DNA from: Parapedobacter flavus
Lineage (GTDB): Bacteria; Bacteroidota; Bacteroidia; Sphingobacteriales; Sphingobacteriaceae
Direction: 5' to 3'
Assembly: GCF_035818675.1 (NCBI RefSeq)
Contig: NZ_JAYKZZ010000013.1
Coordinates: forward strand, 124,001 to 188,000
Length of the DNA stretch: 64,000 nt
Positions 51,981 to 60,725 of this stretch are shown piece after piece (within the stretch, counting starts at the first letter, position 1; each line of letters begins with the position of its first letter). The notes below the pieces were generated by a model that was given only the letters and a program-made list of their open reading frames with translations, searched no databases and was not told where the DNA came from. The translations under genes were made by a program, and so were the position numbers.

Positions 51981-54122
51981 GTGGCAAGGTTAAAAATCAG
52001 ATATAAGTCGACCGATACCAAAGGAAGTTATTCCTACCTGCTTAAGTATGGGATGATTTTGATCAGCATCATACTGATTGCCATGCTCTTACCTAAGCAA
52101 CCGCGATTTAGGTACGAATACGAGAAGGGCAAGGTGTGGATGCACGAGGACTTGGTATCGCCTTATAACTTTGCGGTATTAAAAACGCAGGCAGAGCTCG
52201 ACAAGGACCGTGAGCATGTGCTCAAATCGGTATATCCGGTCTATAACCACAACACGCAAATCGTTGAGCAGGAGCTTTCCCGATTTGAAACAGACCTACC
52301 AGAAAAATGGCAGGTCGCCGGATTGGATTCGCTCGACGAGAGCGAGGACGTTTACGAACGGATGGGAACGCAGCTGCTAACCGAAATCTACAAACGGGGC
52401 GTCATCGCGCTCAACAACAAATTCCAGGGAGATCGCACCAATTACAATTTCACGCTACTTACGGACAACGTAGCCAAGCAGGTGAATACCGCCAGCGTAT
52501 TCACCACGGAAACTGCCTTGGAACACATCAAAAAGACCATAGACGGCCGGTCGGCCATTAAGCAAAAAGCGTGGTTGGTCGACGTACTCGGTGATTATGT
52601 CAATGTAAACTATCTATTTAACGAATCGCTTACGACGAAGTTGGAGGAAGATGCATTGGCGACCATCTCAACTACCCGGGGCATGGTGCAGCGTGGTGAA
52701 CTCATCGTAGCTAATGGGACCAACGTCAACAACGAAATATTTCAGAAAATAGAATCGCTGCGCAAAGCCTATGAAGAAGAGGCCCGTATCGGTGGTAACC
52801 GTACCTTGTTACTGTTGGGCCAATTTCTAGTAGTGGCGCTCATGGTGTCCCTCTTATTCGTGTTTGTGTACCTATTCCGCAAAGACATTTATCACAACAA
52901 TCGTCTCATCTTCCTCATTCTCATTGTTATTACAGGCATGCTGGCCGTGCTATCGTGGGCAATAACCATCAAGCTACCGAGCTTATACTACATACCCTAT
53001 TGCATCGTGCCGGTTATTGTGCGCGTGCTATTCGATACGCGACTGGCCCTCAATATCCATCTGCTCATGGTGCTGTTGGCTGCCTTCTTTGTACCTAACA
53101 GCTTCGAGTTCATCTTCCTTCAATTTTCTACCGGAATGGTAGCGATATACAGTATCAAAACACTGATTAAGCGCGAGCAGTTCCTCATATCAGCATCGAT
53201 TATCCTCGCTACTTACCTAGTAGGGTATATCGGCATGGGGCTCATGCGCAACGGGTCGTTCAGCAACCTGTATTGGTCAGACCTCACGCCGTTTATCTTC
53301 AGCGTATTGCTCACCCTGCTCGCGTATCCACTTATTTATGCTTTCGAGCGCGTATTCGGTATCATTTCGGATGTGACCCTGATGGAACTGACCAACAGCA
53401 ACTCCAAGCTATTGCGTGAACTCTCGTACAAGGCGCCGGGCACCTTCCAGCACTCAATGCAGGTGGCCAACCTGGCGGAGGCAGCTATTTACCAAATAGG
53501 CGGCAATACGTTGCTGGTACGTGCTGGAGCGCTCTACCACGACATTGGCAAAATGTCTAACCCCCAGTATTTTATTGAGAACCAGACCAAAGGGTCCAAC
53601 CCTCATGATAGCCTGTCATTTGAGCAGAGCGCCCAAATCATCATCTCGCATGTGGCTAAGGGAGTCGAGCTGGCGAAAAAACACCAATTGCCTGAGGTCA
53701 TCATTGATTTCATCCGCACCCACCACGGCACCACCCGGGTAGATTATTTCTATCAATCGTACATCAAATCGTTTCCCGAAAAGCTGGTGGACGAGGATAT
53801 GTTCCATTATCCGGGCCCTATCCCCTTTTCGCGGGAAACCGCTGTGCTGATGATGGCCGACTCCGTGGAGGCTGCATCACGGAGTTTAAAAGAGCCTACC
53901 GCCCAGGGCCTCAACGACGTGGTCGATAAAATCATCGAGTCCAAAATGAACCAGAAGCAGTTCATCAACAGCAACATTACATTGAAGGATATAACGACCG
54001 TCAGTGAGATCTTCAAGGAGATGCTGAAAAGCATCTATCATGTACGTATCGATTACGAAACAGGCAAAAAAAATACCCCTGCTTCTAAATCAGATATGCA
54101 AGCCGGGGGCGCACCCCAATAG
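51981..54122 (+). CDS. 7TM-HD (PgpH/YqfF-like) cyclic-dinucleotide phosphodiesterase
   Basis: A 713-residue membrane protein starting at GTG 51981. A first helix (about 22-38) precedes an extracytoplasmic 7TM-receptor-type domain (about 60-265), then seven helices (about 273-460), then an HD domain (about 475-690) with the metal-binding H and HD of YHDIGKM near 519 and FQHSMQVA. Homologues hydrolyse c-di-AMP. A plausible promoter with TACCTTTG at 51917-51924 precedes it. It is the first gene of the core region. Confidence 0.9.
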   Translation: MARLKIRYKSTDTKGSYSYLLKYGMILISIILIAMLLPKQPRFRYEYEKGKVWMHEDLVSPYNFAVLKTQAELDKDREHVLKSVYPVYNHNTQIVEQELSRFETDLPEKWQVAGLDSLDESEDVYERMGTQLLTEIYKRGVIALNNKFQGDRTNYNFTLLTDNVAKQVNTASVFTTETALEHIKKTIDGRSAIKQKAWLVDVLGDYVNVNYLFNESLTTKLEEDALATISTTRGMVQRGELIVANGTNVNNEIFQKIESLRKAYEEEARIGGNRTLLLLGQFLVVALMVSLLFVFVYLFRKDIYHNNRLIFLILIVITGMLAVLSWAITIKLPSLYYIPYCIVPVIVRVLFDTRLALNIHLLMVLLAAFFVPNSFEFIFLQFSTGMVAIYSIKTLIKREQFLISASIILATYLVGYIGMGLMRNGSFSNLYWSDLTPFIFSVLLTLLAYPLIYAFERVFGIISDVTLMELTNSNSKLLRELSYKAPGTFQHSMQVANLAEAAIYQIGGNTLLVRAGALYHDIGKMSNPQYFIENQTKGSNPHDSLSFEQSAQIIISHVAKGVELAKKHQLPEVIIDFIRTHHGTTRVDYFYQSYIKSFPEKLVDEDMFHYPGPIPFSRETAVLMMADSVEAASRSLKEPTAQGLNDVVDKIIESKMNQKQFINSNITLKDITTVSEIFKEMLKSIYHVRIDYETGKKNTPASKSDMQAGGAPQ

Positions 54123-54199
54123 CATACCATGAAAATGTTTTTTTGGCCGCCAACGTTTCCGAAATTCGTTTTTTTGTAGTACGTTTGCAGGCGCAAAAC

Positions 54200-54289
54200 G
54201 GTGAGGTGCCTGAGTGGCCGAAAGGAACAGTTTGCTAAACTGTCGTACTGGAAACGGTACCGCGGGTTCGAATCCCGCCCTCACCGCCA
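54200..54289 (+). tRNA. tRNA-Ser(GCT)
   Basis: The cloverleaf is complete: acceptor GGTGAGG (54200-54206) pairs with CCTCACC (54279-54285), anticodon stem ACAGT/ACTGT encloses TTGCTAA with anticodon GCT at 54234-54236, a long variable arm (GTACTGGAAACGGTAC) is typical of serine tRNAs, and the T-arm GCGGG-TTCGAAT-CCCGC is perfect. Discriminator G and CCA are encoded. TACGTTTG at 54180-54187 is a suitable -7 element 12 nt upstream. It reads AGC/AGU codons. Related 3'-end fragments elsewhere in the window suggest tRNA genes are integration sites in this genome. Confidence 0.97.
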
Positions 54290-54408
54290 CCCAAAATGAA
54301 ACCCGACGAAAGTCGGGTTTTGCCGTTTAAGGGAGGCTGCCAAGCTTGCTTGAGCAGCCTCCCTTAAACGGCAAAATAAATGAGCGTAGCGAATGGTTTC
54401 ATTTTGGG
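54290..54408 (+). repeat. Nested hairpin element, copy 3, downstream of tRNA-Ser
   Basis: Outer arms CCCAAAATGAAACC (54290-54303) and GGTTTCATTTTGGG (54395-54408) pair perfectly. A terminator hairpin ACCCGAC-GAAA-GTCGGGT (54301-54318) is inside, and a perfect 23-bp inner stem joins 54318-54340 with 54354-54376. Compared with copy 1, A/G and T/C changes in the arms are matched on both strands, and the inner stem is different in sequence yet still paired. Confidence 0.75.
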
Positions 54409-54426
54409 GGAAGCCTCCCCCCTCAC

Positions 54427-54476
54427 GGGATGGCTGTGGCCCTTGAGTGCGGGGATAGCGCGACACAGCCAATCCC
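54427..54476 (+). repeat. Second stem of the repeat family
   Basis: GGGATGGCTGTG (54427-54438) pairs with CACAGCC-A-ATCCC (54464-54476). In the 44.9-kb copy the corresponding arms are GGGATGGCTGCG and CGCAGCCAATCCC, so a T-A pair has been exchanged for a C-G pair. This is compensatory change in a second, separate stem of the same element. Confidence 0.6.
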
Positions 54477-54648
54477 AAGCTTGCTTGAGCAGATATGGCG
54501 AGCCTAAAAGAATAAAATCTGGTTCGATAGCCTCGTTCAACCGTAGGGTCAACCTGCCTCGTGCTCAGCGCCAGCACAAACCTCATCTAGCCAATTGCAT
54601 TAGCATCGAAACAAAATGGACTGCCAAACGTTTCCTCCTTAAAAAGAA

Positions 54649-54804
54649 ATGAGAAGCTTCCTTTTTATCTTGGCGTTGGTCCTGTTAATTGGCTGGGGCG
54701 TTGGTGTGTTCTTTTATGCACTCAAGGGTTTATTCAATATTGTTGTACTGCTGGCCGCCATCGCGTTTGTCATCGCGATTTTCAACAAATCGTCGAAAAC
54801 ATAA
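54649..54804 (+). CDS. Small membrane protein (lmo0937/DUF5670-like, 51 aa)
   Basis: The product has two membrane helices (about 4-25 and 29-45) joined by ALKGLFN and a polar end NKSSKT. Size and pattern match the lmo0937-type family seen in many Bacteroidota; its function is unknown, possibly stress-related. The TAA stop abuts the TGA stop of the opposite-strand DUF3467 gene with no gap, a convergent end-to-end pair. Confidence 0.78.
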   Translation: MRSFLFILALVLLIGWGVGVFFYALKGLFNIVVLLAAIAFVIAIFNKSSKT

Positions 54805-55113
54805 TCAAGCTTGGGCGGTGGGCCCACCAAAATTCATCGGAAACGGCGGTTCATCCTGTGCATTGATAGGACCATTGGCTGCCTCATACTTCGCTACATT
54901 ATCTTCCAAGGCATGAAGTAGCCGTTTGGCATGTTCGGGCGTAAGGATAATCCGCGACTTCACTTTCGCCTTGGGAATGCCGGGCATAACCCGGATGAAG
55001 TCGAGCACAAACTCCGTGTTGGAGTGGGTAATGATGGCCAGGTTCGAATAAGTGCCTTCCGCCACGTCTTCAGCAAGTTCAATATTCAGTTGGTTTTCTT
55101 TTTTTTCTGCCAT
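54805..55113 (-). CDS. DUF3467 family protein
   Basis: A 102-residue protein with the DUF3467 signature: NQLNIELAEDVAEGTYSNLAIITHSNTEFVLDFIRVMPG, then KSRIILTPEHAKRLLHALEDNVAKYEAANGPI. The family is widespread in Bacteroidota, often near ribosomal-RNA polymerase genes, and has no firm function. It is small and cytosolic. Its stop codon abuts the plus-strand small membrane gene. Confidence 0.9.
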   Translation of the reverse strand: MAEKKENQLNIELAEDVAEGTYSNLAIITHSNTEFVLDFIRVMPGIPKAKVKSRIILTPEHAKRLLHALEDNVAKYEAANGPINAQDEPPFPMNFGGPTAQA

Positions 55114-55185
55114 AATCCATTCTATTAACTTACACGACTAGTTTTACTAGTGCACTTTCCTGCAAATGTGCAAAGAAATTTACAA

Positions 55186-55929
55186 TTACACACGATATCT
55201 CCGACCTAGGGCTAGGTAATGGTGCCTAATCCTCCGGTACCCCATCCGGAATACATCGAAGAAGATAGTCAGTAAAATGATACCCGCCGGAACCAAAAAC
55301 GCGTGATACCCATACCGGTGAAAGAAAAATGCACCGAGCACACCGCCAACTAAAAAAAACAGGATAATGTTGCCCTGCAAGATCAGCCGTTGTTTCAATC
55401 CGTTGGTCAGACGGAAGCGTGTAAGGAGCACATTCGAAAGCGAAATCCCAAAGTCTGTCATTATTCCCGTCAAATGCGTGGTACGTACTACAGATTTAGA
55501 GATTACCGTTACCAATGCGTTCTGCATACCCATCACAAACAGTAAACAGCCCGCAACATGCTCAGGTTGCATAATACCTACGGTTGATAGTTGATTTGGC
55601 AGGGCGACGACAAAAAGGACACTGAATTCAATTAACAGGGGTACGGTATATACGTACCGTTTATGCTTGCCCATGAAACTGGTATACCAGCCGGAAAAAA
55701 TGGTGCCTCCAAGAAAAAGGCATAGCCACCCTAGCGCAATAAGTCCCCCCTGCAAATCGCCGTTTCCCAAATCAATGGCTAGAATGGCCGCATGACCCGT
55801 TATATTTGTTGTAAGTATAGAAAACGCTAATAATCCGGCAGCATTTACAAAGCCGGCCACCAAACAGAGCAATACCGCTAGGCGGAGATTATGTTTGTAA
55901 GTACGCTTTTGACCAGTATGACGCAACAT
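55186..55929 (-). CDS. DUF1275 (YoaK-like) membrane protein
   Basis: A 247-residue inner-membrane protein with about seven helices and the family's AGFVNAAGLLAFSILTTNITGHAA near residues 22-45, with GMQNALVTVISKSVVRTTHLTGIMTDFGISL near 130-160. Members are described only as uncharacterised membrane proteins. It is single-copy here, convergent to nothing, divergent from nothing obvious; the M42 peptidase gene ends 24 nt before its start. Confidence 0.88.
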   Translation of the reverse strand: MLRHTGQKRTYKHNLRLAVLLCLVAGFVNAAGLLAFSILTTNITGHAAILAIDLGNGDLQGGLIALGWLCLFLGGTIFSGWYTSFMGKHKRYVYTVPLLIEFSVLFVVALPNQLSTVGIMQPEHVAGCLLFVMGMQNALVTVISKSVVRTTHLTGIMTDFGISLSNVLLTRFRLTNGLKQRLILQGNIILFFLVGGVLGAFFFHRYGYHAFLVPAGIILLTIFFDVFRMGYRRIRHHYLALGRRYRV

Positions 55930-55953
55930 CTTACCAACGTACGTATTATTATA

Positions 55954-57069
55954 CTAATAGGCAAACGTCCTGAAGTCGTGGCCCGATTTGATGGCCAGCA
56001 CCGTTTCATAAATCAGCCGGATTACATTGTCCACATCCTCCTTATGAATCATTTCCACGGTGGTGTGCATGTATCGCATGGGCAACGAAACCAGTACAGA
56101 GGGCACTCCTTCGTTCGAATAGGCGAACGCGTCTGTATCGGTACCTGTCCACCGTGAAGATGCCTGCCGCTGGAACGGAATACCCTTTTCCAAAGCGGTC
56201 TCTACCAGTAGTTTGTTAAAGTTTATCTGTACGGATGGTGCATAGGAAACCACCGGACCTTTGCCACAGGCGAGGTCGCCCTGTGTTACCTTATTAATCA
56301 TCGGAGTCTGTGTGTCGTGCGTCACATCGGTAACGATGGCCACGTTGGGCTTGATGCGATTAGCAATCATTTCCGCACCACGCAAGCCAATCTCTTCCTG
56401 TACCGAGTTGACAATGTATAAGCCGAAAGGCAATTTTTTCTTCTTTTCCTTGAGCAAACGCGCTACCTCGGCCACCATGAACCCACCCGCCCGGTTGTCG
56501 AGGGCACGGCCCACATAATACCGATCATTCAGTACCATGAACTCGTCTTCGTAGGTTACCACACAACCCACATGGATCCCCAAGTCTTCAACTTCCTCCT
56601 TACTCGTACAACCGCAGTCTAGAAAGATATTCTTCAACGTTGGATTTTCTTCCTTTTCGCCCGATCGGGTGTGTATGGCGGGCCAGCCGAATACCGCCTT
56701 TACCACACCCTTGTCGGTATGGATATTCACCCGTTTGGAGGGCGCAATCTGGTGGTCTGATCCGCCATTACGGATTACATAAATTAAGCCATCTTTGGTG
56801 ATATAATTCACAAACCACGATATTTCATCGGCGTGCGCTTCGATGACCACTTTGAAATCCGCCTCGGGGTTAATTACGGCAACCGCAGTGCCGTAATGGT
56901 CGGTAAACGTCTCGTCTACGTAAGGTTTCACATAGTCCAGCCACAACCGTTGCCCACTCCATTCAAACCCCGTTGGCGAGGGGTTGTTGATATATTGTTC
57001 AAAAAAACGGAGGGATGTCGACGTGACGACAGGGATATGCTTTTTTTCTTCTTTCTTTGTCTTGGCCAT
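55954..57069 (-). CDS. M42 family metallo-aminopeptidase
   Basis: A 371-residue dinuclear-metal peptidase of the M42 (deblocking aminopeptidase/endoglucanase-like) family. Metal and catalytic residues can be seen in EAHADEISWFVN near residue 76, the RALDNRAGGF aspartate near 187, VQEEIGLRGAE near 218 and VTDVTHD near 245, with a late H in MRYMHTTVEM near 333. It releases N-terminal residues from peptides in the cytosol. The N-terminus is Lys-rich but shows no signal peptide. Confidence 0.92.
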   Translation of the reverse strand: MAKTKKEEKKHIPVVTSTSLRFFEQYINNPSPTGFEWSGQRLWLDYVKPYVDETFTDHYGTAVAVINPEADFKVVIEAHADEISWFVNYITKDGLIYVIRNGGSDHQIAPSKRVNIHTDKGVVKAVFGWPAIHTRSGEKEENPTLKNIFLDCGCTSKEEVEDLGIHVGCVVTYEDEFMVLNDRYYVGRALDNRAGGFMVAEVARLLKEKKKKLPFGLYIVNSVQEEIGLRGAEMIANRIKPNVAIVTDVTHDTQTPMINKVTQGDLACGKGPVVSYAPSVQINFNKLLVETALEKGIPFQRQASSRWTGTDTDAFAYSNEGVPSVLVSLPMRYMHTTVEMIHKEDVDNVIRLIYETVLAIKSGHDFRTFAY

Positions 57070-57237
57070 GTTATTTTATGCTATAAAACCACCCTCTTAG
57101 GTGTTGAGATTATTGTTTGCATATCGAAACAACTTTATCTAAGTTTGACAATATCAGTAAATAGAATCCGTGGTGGACAAACTTACAAAATAATTGCCGC
57201 TATCGAAGTCCTACCCACAAAATAGAATGTATTCGCT

Positions 57238-57381
57238 ATGAAGAAAGGATTGTTCAAATGGCTCGTTAAGATAAACAACCTTATCTTGCCCAGGTATACC
57301 GGCAAGGACCCGGCAAAGTTGACTAAGGTTCAACAAGCAGTATTAGGCTTCCGGTATTGGGCGCTTACCAATTCCCTTTAA
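57238..57381 (+). CDS. Small basic ORF (47 aa)
   Basis: A complete ATG-to-TAA frame starting MKKGLFKWLVKINNLILPRYTGKDPAKL. The amphipathic, Lys-rich N-terminus and a conserved-looking GFRYWALTNSL end are plausible for a small membrane-active or hypothetical protein common in the family. It ends 9 nt before the opposite-strand thioredoxin gene. Family uncertain. Confidence 0.55.
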   Translation: MKKGLFKWLVKINNLILPRYTGKDPAKLTKVQQAVLGFRYWALTNSL

Positions 57382-57390
57382 ACTGCGCCT

Positions 57391-57996
57391 TTACTCGGCG
57401 ATCAGCGACTGGATGAATTCGACTACTTCCGGGCGACTGTAATCGGCCATGCCTTCGTGCCGTGCGGCAATTTGCCCTTGCTTGTCCAGTATGATCGTGG
57501 TGGGAATGGCACCCCCCAGCCAGTTGCCCGGAATCTCGCCGGCCGGCACGTGGATCGGTAGGCTCAAGTTTCGGTCGTCCATAAACTGCTTCGATTTCTC
57601 ATATTGGTTGTCCACGTCGGCCATCACGAAAACAATATTTTCGTTGTCTTTAAACTGTTCGTAAAGCTTATCGATCGAGGGCATCTCCGCGATGCAGGGT
57701 GGACACCACGTTGCCCAAAAGTTGATAAAAACCACCTTCCCCGCCTGGTTGGCAGCGTCGATACGGTTCCCTACCCCATCGGCGAAAAACACCGATGGAC
57801 GGGTTGGCACAGTCGCCGGGGCATCGGCCAGCTCCTCGCTTGCAGGGGATTCCACACGTTCCAAGTCGGGCTTAAACAAACCGATTTTCATAAGTCCACG
57901 GCTCACCCAAGCCTTCGTATCCGGACTGAATACCAAGGCAATAACAAACACCCCCAACAGGATGGATATAACGGTTGAAATGTTACGTCTCTTCAT
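57391..57996 (-). CDS. TlpA-type thioredoxin, membrane-anchored
   Basis: A 201-residue protein with a membrane helix at about 7-24, a linker, and a TlpA domain with WATWCPPCIAEMPSIDKLYEQF near residue 96 and GGAIPTTIILD. Anchor and lead-in residues (VFSPDTKAWVSRGLMKIGLF) match the accessory copy at 43974-44549 (FVSPDTKSFVLRQLMATGLF). It is the chromosomal relative of the island thioredoxins. Periplasmic disulfide reduction is likely. Confidence 0.9.
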   Translation of the reverse strand: MKRRNISTVISILLGVFVIALVFSPDTKAWVSRGLMKIGLFKPDLERVESPASEELADAPATVPTRPSVFFADGVGNRIDAANQAGKVVFINFWATWCPPCIAEMPSIDKLYEQFKDNENIVFVMADVDNQYEKSKQFMDDRNLSLPIHVPAGEIPGNWLGGAIPTTIILDKQGQIAARHEGMADYSRPEVVEFIQSLIAE

Positions 57997-58051
57997 AGCT
58001 AACGAACTGGTGTACGAATGGCAAAGGTAAACAATAAAGTGTCCATCGGGG

Positions 58052-58948
58052 TTATAATTCGCCTTCTACCCCTAACCCAAACAAGGCAAAATCGTATTTT
58101 ACCGGATCATTGGCGTCCAATAGCCGCAGGTTGTCCGTCAGTTCACAGGCGGTTTTCCAATCGGATTGCTTCCGCTCAATCAAGCCCAGCTTGCGGGCCA
58201 CGCGCTCCACATGCACATCGCAAGGACAAATCAGGTCGGCTGGCGCTAGCTGGCGCCACAGACCGAAATCGACACCACGGTCGTCTTGCCGCACCATCCA
58301 ACGCAAGAACATATTCAATCGCTTACAGGCAGAGTTGCTGGCTGGCGAACTGATGTGCTTCCGCGTGCGCATGGGGTAGTCGGGCAAACGGAAGAAGTAT
58401 GTGCGGAAATGGTTCAGCGCTGAGGCTACATCCGGTTGGTTTCCCGTGCCATTTAACGCGCCGAGGTAGCACGCCGGAGAGGAGAGCATCGCATCGCCGG
58501 TGCCGGCTCCGGCACCATCCATATATTCGCTCCGGAACTCGGGCTGCGAAGCCGGCGGCACAAATGCCGCTTCCAACGAGTGGTTAAGGTGGTAATGTTC
58601 GTGGAAAAACCGGATAAAATACAACAAATCGGTATCGTTAAACGTACGGTGCTTGAATCCCTCCAACTGTCTCAGATCACTTTCTTCATGGTTCTTCACA
58701 AAATCGTAAGGCACGCCGTCCATCCGGTCGATGAGCTCCGTGCATTTGTTGATAATCGTTTTCCGCTGCCCCCACGCCAACACGGCGGCAAAAAAACCCA
58801 TAATCTCGATATCCTGCTTACGGGTAAACCGATGCGGAATACATACCGGGTCGTTGTCGATAAACCCCACACGGTTATATTCATCCACCTTACGGTCCAG
58901 AAAATCTTTTAGCGAAACCTCCTCCTTATTCATCTTCGGATCGATCAA
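58052..58948 (-). CDS. TIGR02757 family protein
   Basis: A 298-residue protein (an internal start at 58933, MNKEEVSL, is possible). It matches TIGR02757, a conserved Bacteroidota family: DNDPVCIPHRFTRKQDIEIMGFFAAVLAWGQRKTII, KHISSPASNSACKRLNMFLRWMVRQDDRGVDFGLW and ICPCDVHVERVARKLGL. The helical core resembles helix-hairpin-helix DNA glycosylases, but the role is not established. It lies 17 nt after the cystathionine synthase-like gene's stop on the same strand. Confidence 0.9.
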   Translation of the reverse strand: MIDPKMNKEEVSLKDFLDRKVDEYNRVGFIDNDPVCIPHRFTRKQDIEIMGFFAAVLAWGQRKTIINKCTELIDRMDGVPYDFVKNHEESDLRQLEGFKHRTFNDTDLLYFIRFFHEHYHLNHSLEAAFVPPASQPEFRSEYMDGAGAGTGDAMLSSPACYLGALNGTGNQPDVASALNHFRTYFFRLPDYPMRTRKHISSPASNSACKRLNMFLRWMVRQDDRGVDFGLWRQLAPADLICPCDVHVERVARKLGLIERKQSDWKTACELTDNLRLLDANDPVKYDFALFGLGVEGEL

Positions 58949-58965
58949 TCAATACATCGCGCCAA

Positions 58966-60117
58966 TCAAATCCCCGAAAGTGCCTGCTCCAAATCGGCCA
59001 GCAGGTCATCGATATCTTCTACGCCCACACTGATACGGATAAGGTTGTCTACCACCCCTACCCGTTCCCGTACGGCTTTCGGGATGGAGCCGTGGGTCAT
59101 GGACGCAGGATGGTTAATGAGCGACTCCACACCACCCAGTGATTCGGCCAATGTGAATACCTTGAATGAAGAGGCCACTTTGAAGGTCTCCTGAAGCCCT
59201 GCATCTTTCAATACAATGGACACCATTCCACCAAAATCGCGCATCTGTTTTTTGGCAACGGCGTGGCCGGGATGGTCCTCAAATCCAGGCCAATAAATTT
59301 TTGCCACTTTGGGATGATTCTTCAGGTATTCAGCTACTTTCCGTCCGTTCTCGCAGTGCGCTTTCATGCGCAGATGCAAGGTTTTAATGCCCCGCAACAC
59401 CAGAAAACTATCTTGCGGCCCTGGCGTGCCGCCACATGCATTGTAGTAGAAAAACAGCTGGTCGTACAGCTCCTTATCGTTCACGACCAGCGCCCCCATC
59501 ACCACGTCGGAGTGGCCGCCGATGTATTTGGTGACCGAATGCATCACAATGTCGGCGCCCAAGTCGAGCGGATTTTGAAGATAGGGCGAAGCAAATGTAT
59601 TATCCACGGCGAAAAGGACACCTGCCGCCCTGGCAACACGGCCAATCGCTTCGATGTCCGCCAATTTCAACGTCGGGTTCGTAGGTGTCTCGACCCATAT
59701 CAACCGCGTATTGTCGGTAATCTTCTCGGCTACACGTTCCGGTTCGCTGGTATCTACAAAATGGAACTTGATGCCGTATTTTTCAAACACCTTCGTGAAC
59801 ATCCGGTAAGACCCGCCATAGAGGTCGTCGCCGGTGATTACCTCATCGCCCGGCTTGAGCAGTTTGAGCACGGTTTCCGTTGCGGTCATGCCGCTCGAAA
59901 ACGCCAGTCCGAAGGCGCCGTTCTCCAGCGCGGCAAGGCAGTCTTCCAATGCCTTACGCGTAGGGTTTGTGCCCCGTGAATATTCATAGCCTTGGTGATC
60001 GCCCGGCGATGCTTGCCAGTAGGTCGATGTCTGGTAAATCGGCGTCATCACCGCTCCGGTAGTCGGATCGGGATGTTGCCCTGCGTGAATGGCCTTTGTT
60101 GCAAATTTATATCCCAT
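58966..60117 (-). CDS. Cystathionine gamma-synthase/lyase (PLP enzyme)
   Basis: A 383-residue Cys/Met-metabolism PLP enzyme. Features include YSRGTNPTRKALEDCLAALE, SSGMTATETVL, the PLP lysine in SVTKYIGGHSD near residue 200, and SLGGVESLINHPASMTH near 335-350. The MetB and cystathionine gamma-lyase subgroups cannot be separated by eye; the sequence is consistent with either trans-sulfuration direction. It is cytosolic and transcribed with the TIGR02757 gene. Confidence 0.9.
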   Translation of the reverse strand: MGYKFATKAIHAGQHPDPTTGAVMTPIYQTSTYWQASPGDHQGYEYSRGTNPTRKALEDCLAALENGAFGLAFSSGMTATETVLKLLKPGDEVITGDDLYGGSYRMFTKVFEKYGIKFHFVDTSEPERVAEKITDNTRLIWVETPTNPTLKLADIEAIGRVARAAGVLFAVDNTFASPYLQNPLDLGADIVMHSVTKYIGGHSDVVMGALVVNDKELYDQLFFYYNACGGTPGPQDSFLVLRGIKTLHLRMKAHCENGRKVAEYLKNHPKVAKIYWPGFEDHPGHAVAKKQMRDFGGMVSIVLKDAGLQETFKVASSFKVFTLAESLGGVESLINHPASMTHGSIPKAVRERVGVVDNLIRISVGVEDIDDLLADLEQALSGI

Positions 60118-60205
60118 GATATCAAGAATTTTCAGTTGAAGTAACGTGGCAAGTCATCAAAATGCAGACGAGTATGGCTGATGGTTGGCGATACCTTAAG
60201 CAACA

Positions 60206-60466
60206 CTACAAATAATGGCCTCTCACTGAATAAACGATAAGCTTATCAGGTTCAACCCTGTAAACATAACGATCTACGTGATTTATCCTTCGCGACCACT
60301 TACCACTTAAATCATATTTCAATGGTTCAGGTTTACCTATTCCTGTATACGGTGTCTCAAGAATTGCGCTGGTAAGCTGAGAGATTTTCTTAAGTACAGC
60401 TTTATTGCCTGATTTCTTCCAATAGTTCAAATCATCTACCGCATCCGGAAGAAAAACTATTTCCAT
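60206..60466 (-). CDS. YoeB/Txe-family mRNA interferase toxin
   Basis: An 86-residue RelE-fold toxin of the Txe/YoeB type: FLPDAVDDLNYWKKSGNKAVLKKISQLTSAILETPYTGIGKPEPLKYDLSGKWSRRINHVDRYVYRVE and terminal SVRGHYL, with catalytic Glu near 45, Arg near 60 and terminal His/Tyr. YoeB cuts mRNA on the ribosome. It overlaps the antitoxin stop by 10 nt (start 60466). Confidence 0.93.
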   Translation of the reverse strand: MEIVFLPDAVDDLNYWKKSGNKAVLKKISQLTSAILETPYTGIGKPEPLKYDLSGKWSRRINHVDRYVYRVEPDKLIVYSVRGHYL

Positions 60467-60666
60467 AGCTCATCCAACTCTTCGAGTGTCATCTTTTCCC
60501 CTTCACCACGCTGCAAGGCATCATCGCCCCGCTTGATTTTTGCCACAAAATCAGCGTTATAGGGAACTTCGTCCGTTTTCCAGAAATTGACATTCAATGC
60601 CTTCAACACTGCTTTTACCGCAGCCAATTGCTTTTTGTTCTGTGGTTCAACAATTAGTGTCTCCAT
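60457..60666 (-). CDS. Antitoxin of the YoeB-type pair (DUF2683-like)
   Basis: The ATG at 60666 (METLIVEPQNKKQLAAVKAVLKALN) is preferred; earlier in-frame codons lie in the promoter. The 69-residue protein has an N-terminal strand-helix that resembles DUF2683 and an acidic C-terminus (MTLEELDELWK) to bind the toxin. The consensus promoter ends only a few bases before the start, so the message may be leaderless. Confidence 0.85.
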   Translation of the reverse strand: METLIVEPQNKKQLAAVKAVLKALNVNFWKTDEVPYNADFVAKIKRGDDALQRGEGEKMTLEELDELWK

Positions 60667-60670
60667 GATA

Positions 60671-60701
60671 CAAAAGTACATAATTGCCATCAATTTGCAA
60701 A
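60671..60701 (-). promoter_or_regulatory. Consensus promoter of the toxin-antitoxin pair
   Basis: On the minus strand TTTG (60698-60701) and TACTTTTG (60671-60678) are 19 nt apart, a full match to the Bacteroidota pattern. The antitoxin ATG begins at 60666, 5 nt past the -7 element, so transcription should start at or within a base or two of the start codon. Confidence 0.75.
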
Positions 60702-60725
60702 TGAGGCTAAATGAAGTGTCAGCTG

